Assembly: GCF_963583255.1 (NCBI RefSeq)
Contig: NC_084803.1
Coordinates: 14,767,428 to 14,831,427, forward strand
Reading direction: 5' to 3'
DNA from: Pyrus communis
Taxonomy: Eukaryota > Streptophyta > Magnoliopsida > Rosales > Rosaceae
Length of the DNA: 64,000 nucleotides
Each line of letters starts with the position of its first letter. The stretch's first letter is position 1. The position numbers and the translations under genes were made by a program. Shown here one piece after another: positions 10,300-22,574 of the stretch. Below the pieces are notes generated by a model. It ran no database searches, was not told the DNA's origin, and was given only the letters and a program-made list of their open reading frames with translations.

Positions 10300-11100
10300 A
10301 TATATGACTGGATTGCAATTGTGTGCATACCAACTCAGTCGTGAGTTATTTTATAGGTGAGGACGGTGGTTTTACAGATAACAGTATTGGAAAAAACAAT
10401 GTGCCCAAAATCAGGGATGGATTATGTTTTAATGCACTGTATTTGGTTTAAGATTTGTTTTAGATTTGTTCAATACGTGCTTATTTTTAATATTTGGAAC
10501 GTTTTATTCGAACCAGTACAACCTCATTATACACCTAACTTAAATTTTACATGTGAATTGTCTTTTTTACCTATTGCATAAATACCATTAACTACAAGAT
10601 AAAATTAACAATAAAACTAAAATTTATTAGTAAACTCCAAATTCAATTATCAACCTCTCATCATAATGCAATATTAATCTATGTCATTATATAAATGGAG
10701 GGACATTTGAAAAAAAAAAAAACATTCCTCCACTTTTATGATAGCATATAACGTACCGTCCCCGTATTTCAAGCAAATTGAAAATTCTGTCCAATACTGG
10801 CCCGTCCTTGCCAAGGAGACTAAACACATACCTGAACAACTATACAAACCATTCTCAGTAGTAAATCTTAACGCCAATTTTGAACCACCACACAAAACAC
10901 TTTCTTTATTTAGTTTTTTAATATTTGAGTTTTGCTCTCATTGATTGTTTCACTCTTTACATCACCGGTATTAGAGGAGAAATTTGAAAAAAAAAAGAAA
11001 AAAAAAAGGTAGTTAACAGTTGCCCACTATCCAAGCGCAAGAAGAGGGCTACATGTTGTGTGTGGTTCAAAAGAGGCAAACATGTTGGAAACTGTTAAAA
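10300..11100. other. Upstream region of the first transporter gene
   Basis: AT-rich, with no supported coding sequence; the short frames here are chance ORFs. It probably holds the promoter of the downstream TMT-like gene, but no TATA box could be assigned with confidence. Confidence 0.35.
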
Positions 11101-11123
11101 CCCAAAAGCACTTACTTAGATCA

Positions 11124-11125
11124 CT

Positions 11126-11162
<37 letters not shown>
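11124..11162 (+). repeat. (CT)n microsatellite in the transporter 5' leader
   Basis: About 18 CT units lie some 270 bp upstream of the start codon of the first TMT-like gene. CT-rich leaders are common in highly expressed plant genes, and such tracts vary in length between alleles. Confidence 0.85.
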
Positions 11163-11164
<2 letters not shown>

Positions 11165-11431
11165 ATTTCACCACTGTAAAATTTTCCCCAACTTATTACA
11201 TTGGTTTGAGATCAGAAGATATGTACTTTAATTTCATGGTTTCTCTCTCTTCTTGAAAGGTAAATTCTTTCTTTCTTTCCAAGAAAGCAAATATATATTC
11301 AAGTTTGGCATTCATTTCTAATAAAATTATATTTAAAGGTTGATGCTACGAAGTCCAAGAGTTTCTCTCTCTCAGCTGATTTCCCTTCTGGATTTCAAAG
11401 GTCCTCCTATTTGTTTGTGGCAGCAGAAAGA

Positions 11432-14324
11432 ATGCGGGGAGCTGTTTTTGTAGCCATTGCTGCTGCTATAGGAAACTTGTTGCAAGGATGGGACAATGCA
11501 ACCATTGCAGGTACAGTTTAAATAATATATATTTTATTTGAGCGACATTTTAATCTAATATATATTTTAGAAAAGCGTATTTGAACTTGGGTGTATGCTA
11601 ATCTAAATAACAAATCTTTAAGATCTCATTTGAGGCACGATTAATAATTTCTTTTGCAAACGATTGCACGTATCTGGATTTACTGTGAGTCGTGTGAGGC
11701 ATAGGTTTTCTTTGTTACCGGAAAATGTATCACACACTAGGCGCATTATGTTGTGTGATTTATAGTTTATGATGGAAGCTGTGACATTACAAATCAAATT
11801 TGCAGGGGCTGTGCTTTACATCAAAAGGGAATTTAAGTTGGAAAGCCAACCGACGATCGAAGGGCTAATAGTAGCCATGTCTTTGATCGGTGCCACTGTC
11901 ATCACAACATTCTCAGGGCCAGTTTCAGACTCGCTCGGAAGACGTCCAATGCTGATAATTTCATCAGTTTTATATTTTCTCAGTGGTTTGGTAATGCTAT
12001 GGGCTCCAAATGTCTATGTTCTTCTATTGGCAAGGCTACTAGATGGGTTTGGGATTGGACTAGCCGTTACTCTTGTCCCTGTCTACATTTCCGAAACTGC
12101 CCCACCCGAAATCAGAGGGCTACTTAATACTCTCCCACAGTTTACTGGTTCTGGAGGGATGTTTTTTTCATACTGCATGGTGTTTGGTATGTCACTGATG
12201 GATGCCCCTAGTTGGAGATTGATGCTTGGGGTTCTTTCTATTCCCTCCTTGCTGTATTTTGGATTGACTGTGTTTTACTTGCCTGAGTCTCCACGGTGGC
12301 TCGTTAGTAAAGGAAGAATGGCTGAGGCTAAGAAAGTTCTGCAGAGACTACGCGGACGGGAAGATGTTGCAGGTGCATAATGTGGTGCATTTGAATTTAT
12401 GAATGCTTATGTTTTTGGAGAAGATATTGTGCGTATGTCTAAAAATATAGCGGGGTTTTCCCTTTTCGATTTTTTGAATGCTTAATTTTCTTTAGGATTG
12501 ATTGATATGCAGGTGAGATGGCTTTGCTGTTTGAGGGACTTGGAGTTGGAGGGGAAGCATCATTGGAAGAGTACATAATTGGCCCGGCCAATGAGGGCGG
12601 TGAGGGCCAGGAAATGGCTTCAGATAAAGATCAAATAAGGCTGTATGGACCGGAGGATGGGAGGGCTTCAATGCTTGGAGGGAGGGCTTCAATGATTGCA
12701 AAATCTGTCACAGGACAAGCCAATCTTGGCCTGATGTCGCGACAAGGAAGCTTGTTGAATCCGAATGTGCCTTATGTGGATCCACTTGTTACTCTATTTG
12801 GCAGTGTCCATGAGAAGCTGCTTCCCGAAAACACAGGAAGTATGCGCAGCCTTCTTAATTTGCCTAACATGGGCAGCATTCTCAACATGGGCAGCGTGCT
12901 AAATGTGGTGCCGCCTGAAAGCCAAGACAAGACGGAGAATTGGGATTTGGAGGGGGATGGAAATGCAGCTGATTTCGATGACAATGTTCGAAGGCCATTG
13001 CTCTCAGGTCAAAAATCAGCGAGTATGGTAAATGACATGATGCCTAGAAAGTCCAGTAGCTTCTTTGGCATGAGGCGCAATAGCAGCCTCATGCCGGGGA
13101 CTAGTGGTGAAGCTGTGAGTAGTATGGACATTGGCGGTGGCTGGGCATTGGCTTACAAATACTCTGAGAAGGTTGGCAAAGATGGAAAAAAGACAGAAGA
13201 GTACCAAAGAGTCTATCTGCACCAGGAGGGTGCACTTGAGTCTCGACGAGGCTCAATGCTTTCAGTTGCTGGCGTTCCTGAAATGGCTCAAGAAGGCGAA
13301 TATTTTCAAGCTTCTGCTCTGGTTAGCCAACCTTCTCTAATTTCCAAGAGGAACCAACTGAGCCAGCATCGCGGAGAAGGAAAGACTGAGACCCAGGACA
13401 CTGTTGAAGGATCCGTTTGGAAGGATCTCTTAGAACCAGGAGTTAAGCGTGCATTGTTCGTCGGGGTGGCAATTCAAATTCTTCAGCAGGTACTAATTCA
13501 TGCTTTTGAGTAAATGTGGTAGAAATAGTTATGTTGTAATATGTACTAGGCACTCCTAATTAATCCGTCTGAGAGTTTTGAATATTGTTTGATTGTTTTC
13601 TCATCTTTGCAGTTCTCCGGCATAAATGGGGTTCTTTATTACACTCCCCAAATTCTTGAGCAAGCAGGGGTGGCAATTCTCCTATCGGATTTAGGCCTTA
13701 GTTCCACCTCTTCATCTATTCTCATAAGTGCTCTCACAACCCTATTGATGCTTCCGTCTATCGGCATTGCCATGAGATTAATGGATACTTCTGGCAGAAG
13801 GTATAGTAGTTCCCTTGCTCCACAAGTAAACCATTAACTGTTATCTTCATCTCTTACTCGTCTGTCTTCGCTGCAGGTCGCTGTTGCTGACTACATTACC
13901 GGTACTAACTGGCACCCTCCTAGTACTAATTTTCGGACAACTTGTCCATTTGGGTTCAGTTGTCAATGCAACAATTTCTACCATCAGCGTTGTGGTCTAC
14001 TTCTGCACCTTTGTCATGGGGTTCGGACCAATCCCTAACATCCTTTGCTCGGAGATCTTCCCGACTCGGGTTCGTGGCATGTGCATTGCCATATGTGCCC
14101 TGACATTTTGGATTGGAGATATCATTGTGACTTACACACTGCCTATCATGCTCACGTCGATTGGCCTTGCCGGTGTTTTTGCTATATATGCTGTTGTGTG
14201 CACCATTTCTTGGGTGTTTGTTTTCTTAAAGGTGCCAGAAACAAAAGGAATGCCCTTAGAAGTTATCTCTGAGTTCTTTTCTGTGGGTGCAAAGCAGGCA
14301 GAAATTGATGAAAAGTTGACTTGA
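11432..14324 (+). CDS. Tonoplast monosaccharide transporter (TMT/TST family), copy 1
   Basis: Five exons: 11432-11510, 11806-12372, 12513-13489, 13613-13800, 13877-14324, giving 752 residues; all introns are GT-AG. This is a vacuolar H+/sugar antiporter of the major facilitator superfamily that loads hexoses or sucrose into the vacuole. The start MRGAVFVAIAAAIGNLLQGW forms membrane helix 1. Sugar-porter motifs follow: DxxGRR at 68-73, PESPRW at 186-191, FSGINGVLYYTP from 542, and PETKG at 724-728. Between helices 6 and 7 (about 216-525) lies the long hydrophilic Ser-rich loop that defines TMTs and is phosphorylated in known members. A probable 5' leader intron is 11260-11375. Length and exon layout are normal. 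A paralogue follows 1.2 kb downstream. Family assignment is firm; the subtype (TST1 or TST2-like) is not decided. Confidence 0.95.
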
Positions 14325-15503
14325 TAGTCAAGGAATTGATGATCATGTTGTTTTGAGTTTTGTTCTTTGTTATATTCACATTTGATTTGTCCTGTTGTAT
14401 ATATAATCTTTGGATATGTGAGATTCTAGCTGGTCATCTCTTGAAACGAACTATGGATTTAGGTCTATATTTGGTTTTATTTCTAATATAAACTCTAAAC
14501 GCTTAATCAAGATGTCGTTTTATAACTAGTTGTTGGTTTCTTTTCCCAATTTAAAAAAAAAAGTCTCAAGTCCGAGTCTCCCAATTTGAACATGTTGGGT
14601 TGAGATGAACTAGGTCCATTTCTTTTCAAATTTGTTCTTATGTAGATCTTCGGTCCTCCCCACTGCCCAAAAAAAAATCATAACATTTTAATACAAACAA
14701 TATTGGATAAGGAGAATCGAAATAGAGGACCTCAAGTGCAAAGGGTTTATACATCTTCTATAATTGCACCATTCACTAATGGTCCAATTTGTTTATATAA
14801 ATGGAAGCTAGAGTAAATTTCCAATATTAAATTCATGCATATATTCATCCGTTCATATCTGTTGACTGTCTCACTTACCTATTTAGTAAATTAATTAACA
14901 AAATTGTTTCTTACAGAATTAATTAGTAAAAATTGTTACAATTACATTTCCTACGTAATTTTCTCTTGCCAAACTGTTGAACATAAATTTTTTTACCAAT
15001 TATGTTATAATTGTAGAACCATTAGCTTATGTAAATCATTGTCACTCTCATATTCCCTGTCTTCTTCCTTCAAAATTCAAATTCCAAGTTTAAATATTGC
15101 AAAAAGATCTGCAAAATCAAGTTCCTCGGTCACAAGTGGCTAAAACTTCACGTTTCAACAGGTACTGCTTTTTGGAGTTTCAAAAACCCACCAATTAACA
15201 TCTTAGAAAAATTTTAAACGTACAGTTTTTGACTTATTCTATTCAAAATTCAAATTTCATTACAGTTTTTTTGGTGAAAAAAATTGCATTACATTGGTTT
15301 AAACATGTCTGAAATCTGTTCATTTCAATCATAATTTTCGACATCTTTACGCAGGTTTGATGACTACCATTGGAGAACACAACCCTACTAATCTTTGTTC
15401 ATTCTAATAGTGAATCTGAAAAAAAATTTAGTCAGCAATTTTGCATCTGTTATCTGAATTTCTTTTGCGTTTCGAAAGTTGTACTTGGTCACTCAAGAAA
15501 AAA
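14325..15503 (+). other. Spacer between the two transporter genes
   Basis: Holds the 3' region of the first gene and the leader of the second. A likely 5' leader intron for the second gene runs 15162-15354, with donor CAACAG/GTACTG and acceptor TTTACGCAG. The leader just before it is rich in CT and CTT (15040-15080). No other coding sequence is supported. Confidence 0.5.
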
Positions 15504-18394
15504 ATGAGGGGAGCTGTTTTCGTAGCGGTTGCTGCAGCTATTGGGAACCTGTTGCAAGGATGGGATAATTCAGTCATTGCAGGCATGTACCATAAATCTT
15601 ATGTGTTTTATGTGTTTAATCACTTATTTCTAGTGTTAATAATTCTATTAATTCTCTATTTGTCCCACAAAATGTTGCAGGATCTGTTCTTTATATCAAA
15701 AAGGAATTTGAATTGGAAAGTGAACCAACATTTGAAGGGCTAATCGCAGCCTCATCGCTCATTGGAGCCACATTCATAACAACATTCTCTGGACCGGCAT
15801 CAGACTGGCTAGGGCGGCGTACAATGCTAATCATTTCATCGGTTCTTTTCTTCATTAGTGGTCTGGTAATGTTATTGTCCCCCAATGTTTACGTCTTACT
15901 TTTTGCGAGGCTACTAGGCGGATTTGGAACTGGTCTGGCTGTTACACTTGTGCCTGCCTATATATCTGAGATAGCACCCCCTGATATAAGAGGACGGTTG
16001 AATACCCTTCCACAGTTCACAGGCTCTGGTGGGATGTTCCTGTCCTATTGCATGGTGTTTGGAATGTCACTGATGGATTTGCCGAACTGGAGATTAATGG
16101 TAGGAGTTGTTTCCATTCCATCTCTACTTTATTTCGCTTTGACGGTGTTTTACCTGCCCGAATCCCCTAGATGGCTTGTGAGCAAGGGTCGAATCCTCGA
16201 GGCCAAACAAGTTCTGCAAAGACTTAATGGCAGGGAAGATGTTTCAGGTGCCTATATCCGTCCTTGTTTTGTTCTCCCTTTTTAAGGGAAGCGATTTTAG
16301 CACTCATCTTCTAGTATCTGCACTCCAAATCTAATTTTTATAACTATTTTCTTTGTGCTCACAAGCGGAGTGCAGAGGCTAGAAAAGGAGGGTCGAGATT
16401 TATAGGGCCCATTTATCTCATGCCATTGACATTTTCGAGCTAACCTTTTGGCTTCTATGATACACAGGTGAGTTAGCTTTGCTAGTTGAGGGTCTTAACA
16501 CTGGCAAAGAGACATCATTGGAAGAGTTCATCATTAGTCCAGCCAATGTGCTTACTGAAAATCAGGCAAATCAAATACGGCTCTATGGTCCTCAAGAGGG
16601 CTTATCATATATCGCCAAGCCTGCAACTGGACAGAGTTTAATATCTCACCATGGGAGTGCGTTGAACCAAAGCATCCCTCTCGTGGATCCTCTGGTCACT
16701 CTCTTTAGCAGTGTCCACGAGAAGATTTCTGAAAAAGGAAGTAAAGGCAGCATGCTTTATCCGAATCTAGGTAGCAATTTGAATGTCGGGGAGTATCATA
16801 ATAAAAATGCACACTGGGACATGGAGAGCCAGACGGATGATGAGGATCACGAATCTGAAGCCTCTGGGGCTTATTGCGATGAAAGCTTGAGAAGTCCATT
16901 GATTTCACGCCAAACAACGAGCATGGGAACGCCTAGGTCTGGCGGTAGTGCTTTAGGTGTGAGATGCTATGCAATCTTGATGCAAGGAAATGTAGAAGCT
17001 AGTGAGGCAGCTGTCAGTAGTAGTATGGACATAGGTGGAGGCTGGCAGCTAGCTTATAAATATTCTGACCGAGTAGGTGAAGACGGGAAGAAGGAAGGAG
17101 GATTGCAAAGAGTGTATCTGCACCAGGATAGTGCACTTGAGTCTCGGCCTGTGTCGGTTGTTTCAGTTTCTGGTGTAAGGCAAGAAAGTGAACTCATTCA
17201 TGCTGCTGCTCTGGTTAGCCAACCTGCTGTTTCTGCCAAGGAACTAACAAGTCTGCGTTCTCTTCGAGCAGAAGTGGCTCCTCCATCAGAAGCTGTTGTT
17301 AAAGGGCCGACATGGGGAGATCTTCTTGAACCGGGAGTAAAGCGTGCATTAGTTGTAGGGATTGGACTTCAAATTCTTCAGCAGGTTTATCACGAAAAAA
17401 CTTTGAAGTGCTTACGGGTTATAAAACAATTGGATTTTTATTAAAAAAATCCACAAATATTTTGAAAAACTGTTTTCTTTGTCAGCCGTCTTATGTCTTT
17501 TCTTTTCAACTGTGCAGATTTCTGGCATAAATGGTGTTCTCTACTACACTCCTCAGTTCTATCAGCAAGCCGGGGTCTCCGTTATTCTATCTAATATAGG
17601 GCTGAATCCGACATCTGCATCTCTCTTCTTATGTGCCATCACAACATTCTTAATGCTTCCTTGCATTGCTACTTCCATGTGGCTAATGGATATAGCCGGC
17701 AGAAGGTAATTCTCTCTTTTAACACTTTTGATTTCATAGAGCCGGTTACTAACTTTTAATCAAAATCATTAATAGGGGACACTATCCAAACGTATATAAA
17801 ACACGGTTTAGTGTCCTTTATGGTTTGTTAAGTGTCCCCTCCAGTTCTATTTTTAGACTAAAAATTTGTAACCAGTTTTATCTGTGTATATTTGAGGAAA
17901 ATAAGCTTTCCTTTTTGCCTTTCTTGGTATGCAGGTCATTAATGCTCTCCACATTACCAATCCTGATATTGTCCCTCACTCTACTAGTACTTGTCAACAT
18001 TGTCAACTTGGGAACTGTTGTGAATGCAACAATCTCCGCAGCAAGTGTTGTGGTCTATCTCTGCTGCTTCGTCATGGCGTTTGGAGTAATCCCGAACATT
18101 CTATGCGCGGAGATCTTCCCTACGCGTGTCCGTGGCCTCTGCATTGCCATTTGTGCCCTTGCACTCTGGATTGGAGACATCATCATCACTTACTCATTTC
18201 CTGTCCTGCTCTCTTCTGTTGGATTCGCCGGTGTCTTCGGCATCTATGTTGTCGGGTGCATCGTTTCCTGGATATTTGTTTACTTGAAGGTGCCTGAGAC
18301 GAAGGGCATGCCTTTAGAAGTTATATCCGAGTTCTTTGCTGCAGGTGTAAAACCAGCTACTGCTGATACATCTGCGGATTCCAATGATAAGTGA
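15504..18394 (+). CDS. Tonoplast monosaccharide transporter (TMT/TST family), copy 2
   Basis: Five exons: 15504-15582, 15681-16247, 16468-17384, 17518-17705, 17935-18394, giving 736 residues. Exons 1, 2 and 4 have exactly the same lengths (79, 567, 188) as in copy 1, showing a tandem duplication. Motifs are intact: DWLGRR at 68-73, PESPRW at 186-191, ISGINGVLYYTP after the loop, PETKG at 704-708. The cytosolic loop is 60 bp shorter in exon 3 and much diverged. Intron 1 requires a GC donor (CAG/GCATGT at 15583) to keep frame; the next GT, at 15587, would shift it. An in-frame upstream ATG at 15441 exists, but MRGAVFVAV at 15504 matches the paralogue start. Function is presumably vacuolar sugar import as in copy 1. 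Confidence 0.94.
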
Positions 18395-18413
18395 TTTGAT
18401 TGTTTAGAGAGTT

Positions 18414-18496
18414 TGAAAGTTTGGTTTGGTTTTAGACTGGGATTATGACTACAGGTGAAAGTTTGGTTTGGTTTTAGACTGGGATTATGACTACAG
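18414..18496 (+). repeat. 42-bp tandem duplication in the 3' region of transporter copy 2
   Basis: The unit containing GAAAGTTTGGTTTGG and ACTGGGATTATGACTACAG occurs twice head to tail without mismatches, starting 20 bp after the stop codon. It probably lies in the 3' untranslated region. Perfect identity points to a recent event. Confidence 0.85.
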
Positions 18497-18753
18497 AATT
18501 TGAGTTGGAGAAAGTGCTTATGAGCGGATTGCTTTTTTTGAAAGTGATTTTGTAATCATCACTATCCCTCCCTTAATGCCGCACAAGTATCTTTGATGCC
18601 AAAGTATCAATTCTCTTGGGTCATAGACTCTAAGGTGACATGTTTTGTTCGACTAGTTGCACTTCTTATAAGCTTCAGAAATCCCTTCAAGCATATTCCA
18701 AAGTACTAATTGAAGTTTAAAACAGCCTACTTAACCAAACGTGCATCTCACCA

Positions 18754-18901
18754 TTTAGTACTACGATATAGTAGTATTCTTTTTCACTTGTAAATGAGAG
18801 GTTTTAGATTCGATTCTCGCCAAAGGCAAATTTGAACCACATTATTGCTAGCTCATTGTGAGGCTAGGCCCACCCACTCCCCTTTAGTGTAGATAATATC
18901 G

Positions 18902-18934
<33 letters not shown>
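18754..18934 (+). mobile_element. tRNA-derived SINE with poly(A) tail
   Basis: The 5' part TTAGTACTACGATATAGTAG and the following ATTCGATTCTCGCC resemble the A and B boxes of an RNA polymerase III promoter. The element ends ATAATATCGTTTGTT followed by about 27 A. Other copies are at 36101-36257 and 57842-57964 (reverse), with partial ones at 9.8, 33.8 and 59.2-59.4 kb. The order of blocks and the A tail support a SINE. Target duplications were not identified. Confidence 0.6.
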
Positions 18935-19733
18935 CCAAACTTGTATCCCATTAGACGGATATTATTGCAAACACTCTTGTTAATTATAATAATCATATAC
19001 CAAATAACTGAATACGGCTCACCAAAATTCTTACCAAAGTATTTATTGTTAATCATGAAACTAATCAAAATCAAGTTACTCGTGAGTAACAATTTTTCTT
19101 TTTACAAAACTCGTGTCTAATATTAATTCGACCTACATACTAGCCTATCGATATTATTTAACTCGTAATAATTTATTTTACAAAGGATAAATCACTAATT
19201 TTATATATTCAAAACGTACATTATATACAACTAAGTTTGAACTAGATTATTTAAGTTTGTATCAAATGAATTTACAATGTCACTTAAAATTTGAAGGAAA
19301 AAGGAAGAAAAGAAAAGAAACCCCACCCTAAGAGCGAGTCGTCACTTATTCAATTGAAGGTGTGCAAAACCAAGCACTTGGTTTCAATGTCGAGCTTTGC
19401 CCCACCTCCTTCTTTGGTTCTGAATTCATATCCTACTTCTCTGACATTTGAACTTTGTTCTTGCTGGTCATCGAGTGGTGGTTATGCAATGAGGTTTGGC
19501 TTCTCCTTTCGGTTTGCAGGTTTATTGGTGATAATTTTCAGTTTTGTTTTGGTTTTTATGATGTTGTTGTTATGTGTTTTAGTATTGTTATTTATTTGGG
19601 GCTTGTAAAGGTCTGTGTATGGCCTGAAGTAAGGGTGAATAATTGTTATTTTGTTGTGCAAATCTGGTTATGTGGATTGTTGCCTGTTTCTGGTTTTCGA
19701 GCGACTGCGGAGGATGATTCCTCACCTAGGCTT
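18935..19733. other. Intergenic, weak coding-like segment
   Basis: Mostly AT-rich. From about 19385 to 19600 there is a frame with a hydrophobic C-terminus, but it has no recognisable domain. Removing the two elements that follow would join 19736 to 22050 (CCTAGGCTTTTAGGGTTTTC), showing the original continuous spacer. Confidence 0.3.
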
Positions 19734-19736
19734 TTA

Positions 19737-20704
19737 GGGGGCGTTTGTTTGCCTTCACTAAGTCGGACTGGATTGGACTGGACTAGCTATTAGTCCAATA
19801 CCGTGTTTGTTCCATGCTGGGACTAACATTAATGAGACTAAAGGGGACTAGCATGGACAAAACCTTTCACTAAGAGGTCTTAGCGAGACCCCTCAATAAC
19901 CATGGGACTAGCTAAGACTATCCTCTCTTTCTCGTCCTCGTCATGCTTAACGACCACTCCCGACAGACTCCTCGTCATCTCCGGTCACCTAGATCAATCA
20001 TTAACTTTCCGACTCTCTTTTAGATTCATTTCACAACTAACTTTCACATAAAATATACCAAATTGAAGCTGGGAGTGACAAGATTACGATTTTACCTGAA
20101 TCGAGGCCAAAATGTGGTCGGAAAATGGCCTGGAAGTCTCGGCTTGTTTGGGCTTCTTCAAATCCATGACAGATTCGAGCATGTAAAGCTAAGATCTCGG
20201 TCCAGGGATGGTGATGAATTTTTTGGCGGTGCTAACTTCATCCAATTTAACGAGGGTTAGCTGAAAAATACATCGGGAAACCTGCAACTCGTCGGGAAAA
20301 TTGGAGCCGTGAGGTTCTGTTCGAACAACGCATAGCTAGAGAGGGAGGGAGGACAGAGAAATAGAGACTGAAATCAATAAGGAGTTTGACCAGGAATGAG
20401 AAAAAGACATGAATTGAGAGGTCTGAGAGGAAAAAAAGAGGGAGAGGGAGGGACGATGAGAGAAGAGGAAGAGAGTGGGATGGAAATGGTAGGAAAAGAT
20501 GGAGAAAAAGATAAGATCATAATAAAATATTAATAATTTAATATTAAATAATATAATATTAGAATTTGTTATTATCCAGCTTCTTAGTCCAATATTGCAC
20601 CAAACGCTTCATTAAGTTAGTACAATTTAGTCTAGTCTAAGCCAGTCCAGCTTAGTCATTGAAGCTAATCCAGTCCGAGATAGTCCGATGCAACAAACGC
20701 CCCC
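19737..20704. mobile_element. Harbinger-like non-autonomous element 1 of a back-to-back pair (968 bp)
   Basis: Terminal inverted repeats GGGGGCGTTTGTT and its complement, flanked by TTA at 19734-19736 and 20705-20707. Subterminal copies of GGACTGG/CCAGTCC and related GACTAG motifs cluster at both ends, as expected for transposase-binding sites. No transposase is encoded; the purine-rich block at 20340-20510 is low-complexity. Confidence 0.75.
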
Positions 20705-20707
20705 TTA

Positions 20708-22046
20708 GGGTGTGTTTGTTTCACCTTCTTAAGTGGGACTGGACTAGCTAGGATTATTGTCCCATATTTGGTATGCTTGGGGACTAACTTAAGTGGGACT
20801 AATCCGGACTCGTGTGGACTATCTCCTTCGCTAGGTCGTCTTAGCGAAGCCCCCCGAAAACCACAGGATTGCTAAGACCTACTTCGTCTCCTTTGCGCCG
20901 CTTGGCGTCCTCCTTATGCGAAGACCTTGCTTCGTCTGCATTGCGTCCTCTCTCCAACGAGATCACAACACCACACCAAGACCATTCCCTATGTTCGAAT
21001 CCGAGAGAACTACGGCGATATTCTCGGCGACCCGACCAAATTGCAACTGCATAAAGCTCTAACAATGACTTCTGTGCTGCAAACCTCCGAGGAAGGTCCC
21101 GCTCTTGCCGTTGTCCGATTCCTCTGAGCTCGCCTAGGCCCTCGCCGTTAGACAAAGAAAGAGAGCTTGACATATTCAAATTTACCCAGTACTCAAATCC
21201 CCAAATTCAATTCAAACATGCAAATTTGCAGAAGAATCTTGAATTCTTTGATGAAAATAAAAAGGTGAGAAAAACTCGGAAGAATCACCTGAAATTCTAT
21301 TAGTTCGTTTCTCTTGATTCTAAGTTGTGAATATTGATTTGGGATTGTTAATGGTGTTGCTTGAGATTATAATATATATATATATATATATGTATATATG
21401 TTTGAGAATTGGGATAGCAATTTTAATTCGTCGTATTCTATATATGTGTTTGAATGAATTATATATTACTGTATATCAAATCGTTGCTCAAAGGCCGTGG
21501 TTGCCATTGAGGTTGCAGACTTAGATGGGTTTGCTTCGATTCTATATCCGTGAGATGACCAAATGCTCAAAGTTCATGTAACGTAATGCATCAATGGATA
21601 TCTTCTCGATTTGGAAATATTTGATTGTGGTTTGCTTGCTGCTGACTACATTTTGTTTCTGCTGGGTTGAATTTTCTGTTCTATGGGGTATTTGGGTTCT
21701 CTTGATTCATTGGAAATATTCAATTATGGGTTGTAAAATGTAATTTGAGGTTTTCAAATTGATTTTTTTGGTCATGCACATACAAGTGAAAGATTTGAAT
21801 TTTCCGGAGTGGTGATCATCTAGTTATGATTTTTCTAGAATTTGGATGTTAGGATTTGGACTTTGCAGAAAATGTTGACGTTGGGGTTCAATTTTTTTGT
21901 ATTTGCATAAAATTTTGTTATTATAATTCTTCTTAGTCTGACATTGCACAAAACGTTACTAGTCCATCTTAGTCTAGCATAAGCCAGTCCAATTTAGTCT
22001 CTGAAGTGAGTCCAGTCCGAGACAGTCCGGTACAACAAACGCACCC
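20708..22046. mobile_element. Harbinger-like non-autonomous element 2 of a back-to-back pair (1339 bp)
   Basis: Ends GGGTGTGTTTGTT and the complement of GGGTGCGTTTGTT; TTA at 20705-20707 (shared with element 1) and 22047-22049. It carries the same subterminal GGACTGGACTAGC and CCAGTCCGAGA motifs, so it belongs to a related family. The interior has a GC-richer block at 20870-21150, open on both strands, that might be captured gene sequence, but I recognise no product. Confidence 0.75.
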
Positions 22047-22433
22047 TTAGGGTTTTCTCTATTAGTCACCTTGGAGCCCTTTTGGAGGATCTGTTTTGAG
22101 TTGAAACAGTTTCATGTTTATTTCCCTTATGTACTATTTGTAACTTGCTACAACAAAGAACCTTTACTCATGCTCTATTTGCATAAGAAGCGTCTTCTTT
22201 TTGTACGCCGATATTTGATGTAATATGTTCATTTGACTTTATTTTAGGAAATTTCTCAAGTCTGAAAAATAAAAAATAAAAAAAGAAAGCCGAGCCCTGT
22301 TGCCGTGTAGCACTTGCAATAGGAAAGTCTGATGAGAAAGTCAGTCATTGTCTACATCAAATTGAGGTCGAAGAATTAGGGTTTTAGATCTGCGAAGATC
22401 TAACTTAATCACTCTCCGAAATTAATCCGAGAA

Positions 22434-22534
22434 ATGGAAGCTCAAGCAAAAGAAGGAGACTCTCTGGAGAAGCGGCCCGGCATCTTCTTCCTTGGTTCCC
22501 CCGGCGTCGGCAAACGCTCTCTTATTTCTCGTAA

Positions 22535-22574
<40 letters not shown>

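Noticed and set aside
15441..15503. Upstream in-frame ATG for the second transporter
   Set aside because: It would add 21 residues absent from the paralogue and from the usual family start MxGA-VAxAA.
20841..21179. 112-codon minus-strand frame
   Set aside because: Lies wholly inside a non-autonomous element, with no domain; kept only as a possible capture note.
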